Shown in pieces: positions 16,410 through 24,689 of a stretch of DNA of 64,000 bases. The translations under genes and the position numbers were made by a program. Location of the stretch: NCBI RefSeq assembly GCF_007833795.1, contig NZ_CP032703.1, positions 492,857 through 556,856 of the forward strand, in the 5' to 3' direction. Below the pieces are notes generated by a model. It saw only the letters and a program-made list of their open reading frames with translations, made no database searches and had not been told where the DNA came from. Source of the DNA: Candidatus Pantoea soli (GTDB lineage Bacteria > Pseudomonadota > Gammaproteobacteria > Enterobacterales > Enterobacteriaceae). Every line of letters starts with the position of its first letter. The stretch's first letter is position 1.

Positions 16410-17312
16410 GTGATTGACTTCACCCGCTTTGTCGAACGCTATGAGCAGTTTAACGCCTCATTACTCCCTTTTAATAACATAACCGAAAGCCGGATCAATG
16501 ATTTATATATCCGGGTATACAGGCCAATGGCAGCCCTTGATGAGGTTCTTATTGTCTACCATGGTGGCGGGGTCAACTCTGACGCTGGCTACGACATTCT
16601 TGCACGACAGTTGAGTTACGATCTGCCCGTGTGTGTTTGTCTCGTCGATATCCGTGGGCACGGTCGTTCGGTAGGTGTCCGGGGAGAAGCTTCCAGTCCT
16701 GTTCAAATCTGGCGTGATGTGGATGTCGTCATTGATTATGTCCGAACCTCTTTTCCTGATGCCAGAATTCACTTGCTTGGGCACTCAAGTGGAGGCGGTA
16801 TGCTGATAAATTACTTTACCCGATACTCTCTATCGAGGGTTGTTGAAAGCCTGATCTTGCTAGCCCCAGCATTAGGTCCTTTTTCACCTCCTGCTCTGAA
16901 CCGCGATTTTTCCTCTCCCTTTGCATCGATAAACCGTTTGAGCTTCATGATCAATGCAATGAGTGCAGGTTTTCTGTTTGGACGTCGTGCAGGAGTAAGG
17001 CTTAATTTCCCCTGTGAGGTTATCAATGCAAGGCCTGACTTTGTTCAGACATACAGCGTTAATATGGCTAACGCCCTCACCCCTCGTAATCCCGAAAGGC
17101 AACTTAAAGAAATCTCTATTCCAGTAACAATCATGCTTGCTGAGCATGATGAACTGTTTGATGTAAGCCGTATGGAAGAGTTTTTCAGGAACTGCGGCAA
17201 TCCGAATGTAAGCAGTCGAGTTGTGGCAGATAGTACACATCTCGATTGTATTTTCGAGTTAACGGATATGGTGAGGGAACACTTCACTGGCCTGACTTCA
17301 AGAGCGCAATAA
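16410..17312 (+). CDS. Alpha/beta hydrolase, serine aminopeptidase S33/monoacylglycerol lipase-like
   Basis: A 300-residue hydrolase of the Hydrolase_4 type. The oxyanion region is YHGGGVNSDAGYD, the segment VCLVDIRGHGRS is the D-x-R-G-H-G-x-S family motif, the nucleophile elbow is LLGHSSGGGM, the acid is probably the Asp in LAEHDELFD, and the histidine is in DSTHLD. This makes a complete triad. The ribosome site is weak (GGAATTCAGG). There is no signal peptide. It stands alone between hairpin repeats R4 and R5 and is AT-richer than the chromosome-like operons further right, so it looks like an acquired unit. The substrate (lipid ester or small ester) is not determinable. Confidence 0.85.
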   Translation: MIDFTRFVERYEQFNASLLPFNNITESRINDLYIRVYRPMAALDEVLIVYHGGGVNSDAGYDILARQLSYDLPVCVCLVDIRGHGRSVGVRGEASSPVQIWRDVDVVIDYVRTSFPDARIHLLGHSSGGGMLINYFTRYSLSRVVESLILLAPALGPFSPPALNRDFSSPFASINRLSFMINAMSAGFLFGRRAGVRLNFPCEVINARPDFVQTYSVNMANALTPRNPERQLKEISIPVTIMLAEHDELFDVSRMEEFFRNCGNPNVSSRVVADSTHLDCIFELTDMVREHFTGLTSRAQ

Positions 17313-17360
17313 GAAAGTTATGTTCAACGTATTAGAACCACTCAGCTGTCATAAGTGAAA

Positions 17361-17430
17361 CGTGCGCTGCTCGCTCATAACAGACCTTGCGTATTATCGA
17401 TGCCCGCTTTGTGTCAGAAGCGGACATTAT
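17361..17430 (+). repeat. Dispersed hairpin repeat, copy R5 (complete)
   Basis: The left half GCTGCTCGCTCATAACAG and right half CCCGCTTTGTGTCAGAAGC plus GGACATTATT are both present in the same order and orientation as R3 and R6. It separates the S33-type hydrolase from the OsmC gene. Confidence 0.8.
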
Positions 17431-17552
17431 TGCGATTTCGATTATGATGATTTTATGAGCCAAAGTATGGTGGTTTAGTAACAGCAGAAGTGGCTCATAT
17501 CTGTGATTTTGGCGGGAGCCCATTTTTTATCATTATTAAGAGAGTCGTGAAC

Positions 17553-18023
17553 ATGGAGCACCAATACACATCGCGCATATTATGGACAGGGAATCTGGGC
17601 ACGGGCACATCGGGCTATAAAACCTATGCGCGGACATGGGACATCGCTGTAGCCGGCAAAGAAATCATCCATTGCTCCAACGATCCGTTACTGGGAGGTG
17701 ATGCCAGTAAAATGAATCCTGAAGACCTTCTGATATCATCGCTTTCTGCCTGCCACATGCTCTGGTATCTGCACCTTGCCTCAGATGCCGGGATCACTGT
17801 TCTGGAGTATGAAGATTCCCCCATAGCTACTGGTGAAGTTCTAAAGAGCGGTGCCGGTCGCTTTGTTTCGGCGGTATTGAGACCTAAAATTACTGTCGCG
17901 GAGGGTACTGATCTTGACTTAGCACTAGCTATTCATCATGAAATTCATAAAGTCTGTTTTATTGCAAGATCGGTAAATTTCCCTGTCTTGTATGAGCCTG
18001 AATTTGTAATCAGTCATCTGTAA
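17553..18023 (+). CDS. OsmC-family peroxiredoxin-like protein
   Basis: A 156-residue OsmC/Ohr superfamily protein. The motif DPLLGGDASKMNPEDLLISS precedes a helix with ACHMLWYLHL, where the first redox cysteine sits, and the second cysteine is in HHEIHKVCFIARSVNFPV. This Cys-x(about 60)-Cys arrangement is that of OsmC-type thiol peroxidases, which reduce organic hydroperoxides. The ATG at 17553 fits family starts (tag EHQYTSRILWTGN); an upstream in-frame ATG at 17490 adds an unrelated leader. It stands alone between hairpin repeats R5 and R6. Confidence 0.87.
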   Translation: MEHQYTSRILWTGNLGTGTSGYKTYARTWDIAVAGKEIIHCSNDPLLGGDASKMNPEDLLISSLSACHMLWYLHLASDAGITVLEYEDSPIATGEVLKSGAGRFVSAVLRPKITVAEGTDLDLALAIHHEIHKVCFIARSVNFPVLYEPEFVISHL

Positions 18024-18060
18024 AACCAATTTTCCTCCTACAGAATTAAGAGGAGTTATT

Positions 18061-18135
18061 TGCGGCACTTCTGTTTTGCTCATAGCGGACATTAGCCTGA
18101 CGTCCGCCTGCTTTCTGCCAGAAGCGGACATTCTT
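18061..18135 (+). repeat. Dispersed hairpin repeat, copy R6 (complete)
   Basis: TTTTGCTCATAGCGGACATT is followed by GCCTGACGTCCGCCTGCTTT and CTGCCAGAAGCGGACATTC. This copy has a 4-nt insertion in the loop of the right hairpin. It closes the OsmC unit on its 3' side. Confidence 0.8.
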
Positions 18136-18261
18136 CAAATCTTACCGGGTCGATAGCAGGCACTCTCTGGCGCACCGTCACGGCGTCTTGCATTGCAACG
18201 CAGGCATGTCCGGGTTATTTCTTATTGAGTCCTGTTTGGTTTAACGGTTCCGGGAATCCGT

Positions 18262-18769
18262 ATGTTTGACTGGGGAAGATCTGCGCTATTTTTCGACCTT
18301 TGCCCAGACTGGTTCGCTTGCCTCTGCGGCAAAAAAGCTGGGCGTTGATCATGCAACCGTTGCAAGGCGGATTGCATCACTTGAAGCGTCAGTCAATCTC
18401 AGGCTGATGGACTGCAGGCCACGATCCTGTGTTCTGACGGAAGACGGGCACCAGATAGCGCTCGTCGGGGAACGGGTGAATGCGGCAGCCTGTTCACTGC
18501 AGCGATACTCCAGTGCTGGACAGGATGCCGCAGAAGGTGACCTAGCGGTCGCGGCGCCCCCGGCTTTCACAGGTGCTTTTATCGCGCCTCATGTTAGAAG
18601 CCTTCGTAAAACTCATCCGCTTCTTCGCCTGAGCCTCCTGGAAACAAAGAGCGTCTTTCGCTTAACCGGCATGAAGCAGACGTTACCATCCGCGTTTCCG
18701 GAGGATGACTCAGCCAGTAAATCGTTTAACGGCGCCTGGTTTTCTCGACATCAGGCCGCCGTTGCATGA
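18262..18769 (+). pseudogene. LysR-family regulator, decayed
   Basis: The family start MFDW then EDLRYFSTFAQTGSLASAA is visible, but an extra G in a GGGG run at 18272-18275 puts ATG 18262 out of frame with the rest; a TTG at 18266 opens the shifted frame. The helix-turn-helix (AAKKLGVDHATVARRIASLE) is intact. Around 18655-18705 similarity jumps between frames (RHEADVTIRVS in one, EDDSASK in another), and the protein ends after about 167 residues instead of about 300. At least two frameshifts and a truncation mark it as a pseudogene. It lies tail-to-tail with the ABC transporter operon, only 14 bp away. Confidence 0.8.
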
Positions 18770-18783
18770 CAACGCGCTAAACC

Positions 18784-19476
18784 TCAGGCGCGCACGCGCA
18801 GAGCTGCCTCGATCCTGTCGGCAATTTTCGTCACCGCGTAGGCAATCACCATGTAGAACACCACCGCAATCAGGAAGGCTTCGAGGTAGTAGAAGTTCAG
18901 TGCTGCGGTAAGTTGTGCCTGGGCAAAGATATCCACCACTTCGATGGCAAACGCCAGCGACAGGGCTTTCATGATCACCATAAACGCATTCGCCAGATCG
19001 GGAATCGCCGCCACGATAATCTGCGGGAACATCACCCGCCGGAATAGCTGTCCACCGCTGTAGCCGAGCGACAAGGCAGCATCAGATTGTCCGCTGTCGA
19101 ACGAGTTCAGCGCTCCTTTCCAGACTTCAGCCTGGAACGCCGCGACACAGGCACTCAGCGCCACAATGATGATCGCCCAGTTCGGCAGTGAGTGAGCATT
19201 GACCTCCACGCCAAACAGCGTGGCAACAAAGTGCAGCGCCGGTGGCAGGCCGTAGTAGGCGAGGAAAATCACCACCACCATCGGCACGCCTTTGAAGGTA
19301 AGTTTGTAGATCATCACCAGCTGGCGCAGCACCGGAATGCGGCGATGCTCAATGAATGCCAGCAGCCCGCCCAGCAGCGCTGAACAGATAAATACCGTCA
19401 CCGCCATCAGCAGCGTCACCGGCACGGCATCAAGAATGCTCCAGAAATCCGGCAGCAAAACCTCCGTATCAAACAT
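18784..19476 (-). CDS. Polar amino acid ABC transporter permease (second)
   Basis: A 230-residue inner-membrane permease of the HisMQ/GlnP class with about five membrane helices. The EAA loop that contacts the ATPase is present (ALSLGYSGGQLFRRVMFPQI). It is the last gene of the operon and follows the first permease by 16 bp. With that subunit it should form the heteromeric channel of a polar amino acid type importer. Confidence 0.9.
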   Translation of the reverse strand: MFDTEVLLPDFWSILDAVPVTLLMAVTVFICSALLGGLLAFIEHRRIPVLRQLVMIYKLTFKGVPMVVVIFLAYYGLPPALHFVATLFGVEVNAHSLPNWAIIIVALSACVAAFQAEVWKGALNSFDSGQSDAALSLGYSGGQLFRRVMFPQIIVAAIPDLANAFMVIMKALSLAFAIEVVDIFAQAQLTAALNFYYLEAFLIAVVFYMVIAYAVTKIADRIEAALRVRA

Positions 19477-19492
19477 GGTTTTTCTCCCTTTC

Positions 19493-20197
19493 TCAGACGC
19501 TGGTGGTGAACTTCACGCGCGGCGCAGACTGCGCGCTGTACTTCGCATGACGTTGTTCAAAGAAGCGGATAACCAGCCACGCCACACCGCACAGCAGTGA
19601 ATAGAGCACAGCCAGCACCAGATAAGTGCCGAACTGATACTGGTTGTAATCGCGCTCCATAATCAGGTGCGCGGTCGCCATCACATCTGCCGCCCCGATA
19701 TACATCACCAGCGCCACGTTATGAATCAGATAGATAATGGCATTGCCGTACCCCGGCAGCGCAAAGTGCACCGCCTGTGGACCGATGACACGCAACATTT
19801 TCTGGCGGAAGCTGTAGCCCAGGCTGTCGAGCGCATCATGCTGCCCCCGCTCCACTGCCAGGTACGCCGGACGCATCACCTCGGACAGATAACCGCCGTG
19901 ATACAGACTCAGACCGATCATCGCCGCCACGTTGGCCGAGAAAATGTCGCCTAAGCCAATGTTATCGGTAATTAGTGGCATGCCGTAGAAGGCGACAAAC
20001 AGCTGCAACACCACCGGCACGCTGCGCGCATAGGAGACATAGAGATCGGCCAGCTGGCTGATGACGGGAATACGGCGCACGCGGAAAAACGTGGCGAGCA
20101 GCGCCAGAAAGAAGCCAATAATCATTGCCACAAACATGATGCCGAGCGTCAAAGGCAGCGCCGACAGCAGTTCTGGAATCATGGAGGATAGATTCAC
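19493..20197 (-). CDS. Polar amino acid ABC transporter permease (first)
   Basis: A 234-residue permease paralogous to the following gene. Hydrophobic helices start at about residue 12 (LPLTLGIMFVAMIIGFFLAL), the segment YARSVPVVLQLFVAFYGMP is the family P-loop-like periplasmic turn, and the EAA loop is ALDSLGYSFRQKMLRVIGPQ. A GC-rich hairpin separates it from the binding-protein gene upstream, which probably lowers permease expression relative to the binding protein. Confidence 0.9.
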   Translation of the reverse strand: MNLSSMIPELLSALPLTLGIMFVAMIIGFFLALLATFFRVRRIPVISQLADLYVSYARSVPVVLQLFVAFYGMPLITDNIGLGDIFSANVAAMIGLSLYHGGYLSEVMRPAYLAVERGQHDALDSLGYSFRQKMLRVIGPQAVHFALPGYGNAIIYLIHNVALVMYIGAADVMATAHLIMERDYNQYQFGTYLVLAVLYSLLCGVAWLVIRFFEQRHAKYSAQSAPRVKFTTSV

Positions 20198-20227
20198 GGT
20201 GAAACACTCCTGCTAAAAAGGACAGCA

Positions 20228-20252
20228 TGCGCCCGGCGTCATACCGGGCGCA
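20228..20252 (-). promoter_or_regulatory. Intercistronic hairpin after binding-protein gene
   Basis: TGCGCCCGG (20228-20236) and CCGGGCGCA (20244-20252) form a perfect 9-bp GC stem with a 7-nt loop. On the transcribed strand CTGTCCTTTTT follows a few bases later. Such elements after periplasmic binding-protein genes usually stabilise the upstream message or partly terminate transcription. Confidence 0.75.
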
Positions 20253-20261
20253 GTGAATCTG

Positions 20262-21077
20262 TTACTTCATGTACTTCGTAACGTCTTCGCCAAACCACTT
20301 CTGCGCCAGCTTATCCAGCGTGCCGTCCGCTTTCAGTTCCCGCAGGGTTTTGGTGATATCATCATTCAGCGCCTGATTTTCCGCCGAACGGTGGATCAGC
20401 ACATAGGTGTTGTTGATCGCCACCGGCTCACTGGCTTTGATCGCCAGCTTCTGGTTATCAATCACCGTCTGCTCACCGAGGTTTGAAGGCAGGATCAGCG
20501 CGTCATATTTACCGTTCTGCACTTCCTTCAGGCGATCCGGGTAAGGCACGCCGGCGCTGGATGCTTTGATGGTGATTTTGTCGTTCGGGTTATCCTGTTG
20601 CCATTGGGTGACGAACTTATACACGCCACCGCCGGCGGTCACCGGCACGATATTCTTACCGACCAGATCTTTCATACCGTTGATAGTGCTATCGCTGCGG
20701 CTGTAGATCTTCATCAGGCTGGCCCCGATCGGCGCATCCGGAATCAGGAACTGTTTGCTGCGCGCAGGCGCTTTGTAGTATCCGCCGGTCGCCATGTCGT
20801 ATTTGCCGGTCACCAGACCGGTTTCCTGGGCGATATCCGCCGCACCTTCCATCACAAATTTGTACTGAGGCAGTTTCGCGTTGATGGCTTTCAGCACGTC
20901 CGGCTCGTAGCCTTGTGGCTCATGGCCGATCGCGCCCCATGACAGCGGTTTGGATTCGGCTGCGGTAGCAATTTTGATGGTGCGCACGGCGTCAGCAAAG
21001 CTATTACCGCTGATCAGGGCCAGTGCGATGATGCCAGGGGCGGCCAGGCGACGTAAGGTGGTTTTGATTGCAGGCAT
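20262..21077 (-). CDS. ABC transporter periplasmic substrate-binding protein
   Basis: A 271-residue SBP_bac_3-type protein with a signal peptide (hydrophobic core LAAPGIIALALISGNSFA, cleavage after SFADA likely). The mature part starts RTIKIATAAESKPLSWG and has the two-lobe pattern of this class, including GYEPDVLKAINAKLP and GKYDMATGGYYKAPARSKQF. The ligand pocket usually reads an arginine for the amino acid carboxylate; the Arg in APARSKQF is in the right area. It should capture an amino-acid-like compound in the periplasm. The neighbouring monooxygenase and AhpD genes suggest the compound is oxidatively degraded. Confidence 0.9.
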   Translation of the reverse strand: MPAIKTTLRRLAAPGIIALALISGNSFADAVRTIKIATAAESKPLSWGAIGHEPQGYEPDVLKAINAKLPQYKFVMEGAADIAQETGLVTGKYDMATGGYYKAPARSKQFLIPDAPIGASLMKIYSRSDSTINGMKDLVGKNIVPVTAGGGVYKFVTQWQQDNPNDKITIKASSAGVPYPDRLKEVQNGKYDALILPSNLGEQTVIDNQKLAIKASEPVAINNTYVLIHRSAENQALNDDITKTLRELKADGTLDKLAQKWFGEDVTKYMK

Positions 21078-21097
21078 GTTTTTGATTCCTTTAATTA

Positions 21098-21835
21098 TTA
21101 GAATACTTTTTCTGAGTTAAGAAACTGGGCCAGGCGCGGCAGCGTCGGGTTATCAAATATCTCTGCTGGCGTTCCCTGCGCAGCGACCACACCCTGATCC
21201 ATAAAGACGATGCGATTCGAAATGCTTTTTGCGAACTGCATTTCGTGCGTCACCAGCAGCGAGGTAATGCCGGATGACGCGACATCTTTAATCACTTTAA
21301 GCACTTCTCCCACCAGCTCGGGATCGAGCGATGAGGTCGGTTCATCAAACAGCATCACTTCCGGACGCACCGCCAGAGCCCGGGCGATACCGGTACGCTG
21401 TAACTGGCCGCCAGACAGCTGCGACGGATAGTGGTCCAGCCTGCCGCCAAGGCCGACGCGCTCCAGCTCCTGCACGGCGATGTCGCGCGCCTGCTGCCGG
21501 GTTTTACGCTGGATGACAATCAGCGGGTCCATCACATTCTCCAGCACCGTCATGTTTTTAAACACGTTAAACTGCTGAAACACCATGGCGGTGCGCAGAC
21601 GGATCGCCTGAATCGCCGCTTTGTCGGGTGACTGATAATCCATGCGGATCTGATCAAGTTGAATCGTTCCCGCTGACGGCTTCGCCAGATAGTTAATACA
21701 GCGCAGTAAGGTGGTTTTACCGGTGCCGCTTGGCCCGATGATCGACACCACATCGCCGCGTTTCACCGACAAATTGACGCCTTTCAGAATCGGGTTGCTG
21801 CCGTAAGCGAGCGAAATATTGTTGAGTTCTAACAT
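21098..21835 (-). CDS. ABC transporter ATP-binding protein
   Basis: A 245-residue polar amino acid type ATPase. Walker A is GPSGTGKTTLLR, the signature motif LSGGQLQRTGIARAL, Walker B VMLFDEPTSSLD, and the switch histidine lies in LLVTHEMQFAK. Q-loop VFQQFNVF is present. It is transcribed from the AhpD gene upstream (12-bp gap) and lies 20 bp before the binding-protein gene. Confidence 0.95.
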   Translation of the reverse strand: MLELNNISLAYGSNPILKGVNLSVKRGDVVSIIGPSGTGKTTLLRCINYLAKPSAGTIQLDQIRMDYQSPDKAAIQAIRLRTAMVFQQFNVFKNMTVLENVMDPLIVIQRKTRQQARDIAVQELERVGLGGRLDHYPSQLSGGQLQRTGIARALAVRPEVMLFDEPTSSLDPELVGEVLKVIKDVASSGITSLLVTHEMQFAKSISNRIVFMDQGVVAAQGTPAEIFDNPTLPRLAQFLNSEKVF

Positions 21836-21847
21836 CCGAAGCAGCCC

Positions 21848-22414
21848 TTATTTGTTCAGGTCAGCATGGCCAAGCACATGCATCAGACGGTTGGCCCAGC
21901 CAAAGATGGCGATAGCGTGGATCAGATCGATAATCTCCTGATCGTTCATGCCGACGGCGCGCAGCGCAGCGACATCCTCTGGCGTCGCTTCAGACGGCGT
22001 GACCGATAAACGACGCGCAAAGTGATAGATCGCCGCGTCACGCTCACCTAAGACATCTGCCCGGTCAAAATAGATGGCGCTGACCACCGCCTCACTGCCG
22101 GCCAGCTGTGCATGACGGCGCGCATGCACCACCGCACAGTAGCGACACCCGTTAACGATTGAAGCCCCTAGCGCGCCCAGCTCACGATCCGCGCGGTCCA
22201 GGCCGCCTTCAACATACATGATGGCGTTGAACAAGCCGGTGCGTGCGGTATAGCTCTCGGGATCGTGGACCAGCGTGCGCACGTACTCGGAGATTTTCTT
22301 GTTGGACGGCGTCACTTTCATGGCATCAAGCTGCGCCGGTGTCGCCTGGTCAACATCCACTGGCGTGATATAGGGATGCCAGTGCAGCGGCTTGAGATTA
22401 ACGGCCGGAATCAT
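21848..22414 (-). CDS. AhpD-type CMD protein (resembles Avi_7169 family)
   Basis: A 188-residue carboxymuconolactone-decarboxylase/AhpD-fold protein. The redox motif NGCRYCAVVHARRH gives C-x-x-C-x-x-x-H, preceded by the conserved glutamate-bearing helix, and the C-terminal helix EIIDLIHAIAIFGWANRLMH is typical of peroxidase-related CMD proteins. I recall a TIGRFAM equivalog of this kind (Avi_7169 family) found beside an Avi_7170-type partner and an ABC importer, which is the arrangement here. The exact substrate is not known; AhpD-like proteins reduce peroxides or act in proton-transfer steps. Start and end overlap the neighbours by 4 bp or sit within 12 bp. Confidence 0.82.
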   Translation of the reverse strand: MIPAVNLKPLHWHPYITPVDVDQATPAQLDAMKVTPSNKKISEYVRTLVHDPESYTARTGLFNAIMYVEGGLDRADRELGALGASIVNGCRYCAVVHARRHAQLAGSEAVVSAIYFDRADVLGERDAAIYHFARRLSVTPSEATPEDVAALRAVGMNDQEIIDLIHAIAIFGWANRLMHVLGHADLNK

Positions 22415-22893
22415 GCGGACCTCATCAAACGTAAGCCAGCCGCGACGCGCGTCTGAAAGTTAACAAAGGCGATCAGTTCCGAGAGCGCGACGATTTGCGG
22501 GTTGCTTAATCCGGCCTGCTCCAGCAAGCGAATATGCTGTTCGGTAGCCTGAATCGGTTGCTGTGTCACCATATCGGCATGGCGTGCAATGGTTGCCAGC
22601 GGCTCTTCCTGCACAAGGCCGCCGGCCGCCAGTGCCAGCAGTGCTTCAGACGGGTTTAACGCCACCAGCTGAGCCTGATAATCCCGTTGCAGCGGTGCAT
22701 CGCCGTTCAATACCGCCATCCGCCGGGCCAGTGCCAGACGCAGATCTGCCGGTAAACCCTGTTCGTCTGCCGGCGTTAGCACTGACAAACGGCACGCTTC
22801 TGCGCCCTCAACAAATTCGGGACGCAGGCGGCGCGTCTGATATAACGCCTCTTCGGGGGTTAACCCGGCGGCTTGATCAATAGCGTCGCTCAC
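22411..22893 (-). CDS. CMD-domain protein (resembles Avi_7170 family)
   Basis: A 160-residue helical CMD-like protein. A GTG start at 22893 is chosen: it overlaps the stop of the upstream monooxygenase gene (GTGA) and has AGGAG 9 nt before it. Landmarks are ALYQTRRLRPEFVEGAEACR, LRLALARRMAVLNGD and the end LSELIAFVNFQTRVAAGLRL. It lacks the C-x-x-C pair, unlike its partner at 21848, so it may be a structural or substrate-binding companion. The family name is from recall of an equivalog paired with the Avi_7169 type. Confidence 0.75.
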   Translation of the reverse strand: MSDAIDQAAGLTPEEALYQTRRLRPEFVEGAEACRLSVLTPADEQGLPADLRLALARRMAVLNGDAPLQRDYQAQLVALNPSEALLALAAGGLVQEEPLATIARHADMVTQQPIQATEQHIRLLEQAGLSNPQIVALSELIAFVNFQTRVAAGLRLMRSA

Positions 22894-24344
22894 AACGCGT
22901 TCTCCTGTTTTAGTTGCGGGGTTGAATCCACCCATTCATCGCCCTGCAATTCAGGGGTGTCAAAAGCTTGTAAGCTGGCGAAATGCTGGCTGACGTCTTC
23001 GGCAAACAGTGAAGCAGCAATGCCGCGTACCAGACGATCGGCCCCCGCGCTCACTGCCGGAATATCCCCGGAGACTTTGCCATGCGTCAGCATCGCCGCA
23101 TCGTTAAAGCAGTGGATGTGTGCCAGCATCGGGCAGGCACCCGGCGTTAATTCGCGGAACTCAAAGGCAGGGCCAAGATCCGGCGCTTCCAGCAGGTTGC
23201 TACGTGCATTACCCATTTCGGGCTGATAGCGACCGTCGGACCAGCTACGGATATGCGGCGCGATGGCGGCAAATTCCGGGCGGCCGCGAAAATCATTGGT
23301 AAAGCCGGTGGCGGCGATCAGGAAATCGTAGCGCAGTGCGCCCTGGGTGGTTTCAATCAGCAGGCCATCTGCTTCCTGTCTGACGGCGTTGATGCCGCAG
23401 TCGAGGAAGAAGCGCGCATTGTCATGACGGGATACACGCAGGGTGGAAGAACGCGGCGGCGGCGTTTGTGTCGCGGCAGTGTATTCAACAAACCTCCACT
23501 TCCATGCGTCCGGCAACTGGTGCATGCCGTGCACCACACCCTGGCTGCCAATGCCGGTCATCTTGTTAATGCGCGGCATCTCTTTACGACGAATCAGCAG
23601 ATCGACTGCCGCAGCGCCCTGCTCCAGTGCGGTGGCCGCGTTATCCATCGACGACGCACCTGCGCCAATCACCGCCACACGTTTACCCTGTAACGCCGAA
23701 AAATCAATATCATCAGCGGAGTGCGCCCAGAACCGGCGGTCAACGCCTTGCAGAAAATCCGGTACGGCAAAACCGCCGAGTCCGGAACGCCCGGTGGCCA
23801 GCACCAGACGCCGGGTGTAGACACGGCCGGTTTCAGCACCTTCCAGATCCACCGCAATGTAATCCCCGGCCTGCGCGATATTTTTAAGGCGTACACTGTT
23901 CTGCACCGGCAGATTCAGCACCCGGCGATACCAAATCAGGTAATCCATCCACTGCGCTTTAGGGATTTTGTCCAGTTCCTGCCACGCGTCTTTGCCCCAC
24001 TGCGCCGTAAACCACGCGCGGAAGGTCAGCTGCGCCAGACCCAGCGCCGGGCCCTGTAGCGTTTTGGGTGATCGCAGGGTTTCCATGCGTGCAAAGGTGA
24101 TCCACGGCCCTTCCCGTCCTGCAGGTGCGGCGTCATAGGCCACCACATTGCTGATACCGGTGAGCTGTAATTTGGCGAGCGCAGCCAGACCACACATACC
24201 TGCACCAATCACCACCACATCGCGTACTGGTGCATTCTGCCAGGCGCGTTCCGGTACCCAGGATTTGGCAGGCAGTTCCAGAAATTCCAGATCCTGCTGA
24301 AGCTGAGCTTCCAGCGCGGCAAGACCTTTGGCGGCATACGTCAT
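22890..24344 (-). CDS. Flavin-containing monooxygenase-like FAD/NAD(P)-binding oxidoreductase
   Basis: A 484-residue two-dinucleotide-domain flavoprotein. The FAD motif VVVIGAGMCGLAAL is near residue 44-57 and the NAD(P) motif VAVIGAGASSMDNAA near residue 218; ATGFTNDF is the usual FMO ATG-containing motif. A 40-residue N-terminal extension precedes the FAD domain. It is the first gene of a seven-gene minus-strand operon with two CMD proteins and an amino-acid-type ABC importer, and LysR (24690) lies upstream. It probably hydroxylates or N/S-oxidises the imported compound in the cytoplasm with NADPH and oxygen. The substrate is unknown. Confidence 0.85.
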   Translation of the reverse strand: MTYAAKGLAALEAQLQQDLEFLELPAKSWVPERAWQNAPVRDVVVIGAGMCGLAALAKLQLTGISNVVAYDAAPAGREGPWITFARMETLRSPKTLQGPALGLAQLTFRAWFTAQWGKDAWQELDKIPKAQWMDYLIWYRRVLNLPVQNSVRLKNIAQAGDYIAVDLEGAETGRVYTRRLVLATGRSGLGGFAVPDFLQGVDRRFWAHSADDIDFSALQGKRVAVIGAGASSMDNAATALEQGAAAVDLLIRRKEMPRINKMTGIGSQGVVHGMHQLPDAWKWRFVEYTAATQTPPPRSSTLRVSRHDNARFFLDCGINAVRQEADGLLIETTQGALRYDFLIAATGFTNDFRGRPEFAAIAPHIRSWSDGRYQPEMGNARSNLLEAPDLGPAFEFRELTPGACPMLAHIHCFNDAAMLTHGKVSGDIPAVSAGADRLVRGIAASLFAEDVSQHFASLQAFDTPELQGDEWVDSTPQLKQENAL

Positions 24345-24548
24345 AGAGAGTTCCCTGGTGTCAGCGATCGCTTAGAGCGAGCGAAAACGGTTAAAACGCG
24401 CCGATGACCCTGCCTTTCTTATTATCTATAAAATGCATAATAGGCGATTAACAATCATCAAAGCGCATAGTAACAACGAAGTTTTCGCATAATCCTCTTG
24501 CCCAAAATCGGAGTCAAGAACTGTGCTCAGCAAGTGACCTATGGATTT

Positions 24549-24577
24549 CTTATAAGTTATGCCGCAAAGGTTATAAG
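24549..24577. promoter_or_regulatory. Candidate LysR site upstream of monooxygenase operon
   Basis: CTTATAA (24549-24555) and TTATAAG (24571-24577) are exact inverted arms separated by 15 nt, in the 345-bp gap between the LysR gene and the operon it precedes. The spacing is wider than the classical T-N11-A, so confidence is moderate. No gene is seen in this gap. Confidence 0.45.
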
Positions 24578-24689
24578 CATTGAAAATAAAGACTTTATTT
24601 TCGAACGTTATGCACCGTTATCCCTGAACGGGTCTGGGAATACAGGCTGACGGCCACCCGCAAGGATGACCGTGACAGGCGAGCGGATA

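Noticed and set aside
4890..18135. Integron-like attC array
   Set aside because: The hairpins lack the RYYYAAC/GTTRRRY core sites and there is no integrase; cassettes are also not uniformly oriented, since the type VI locus runs on the minus strand.
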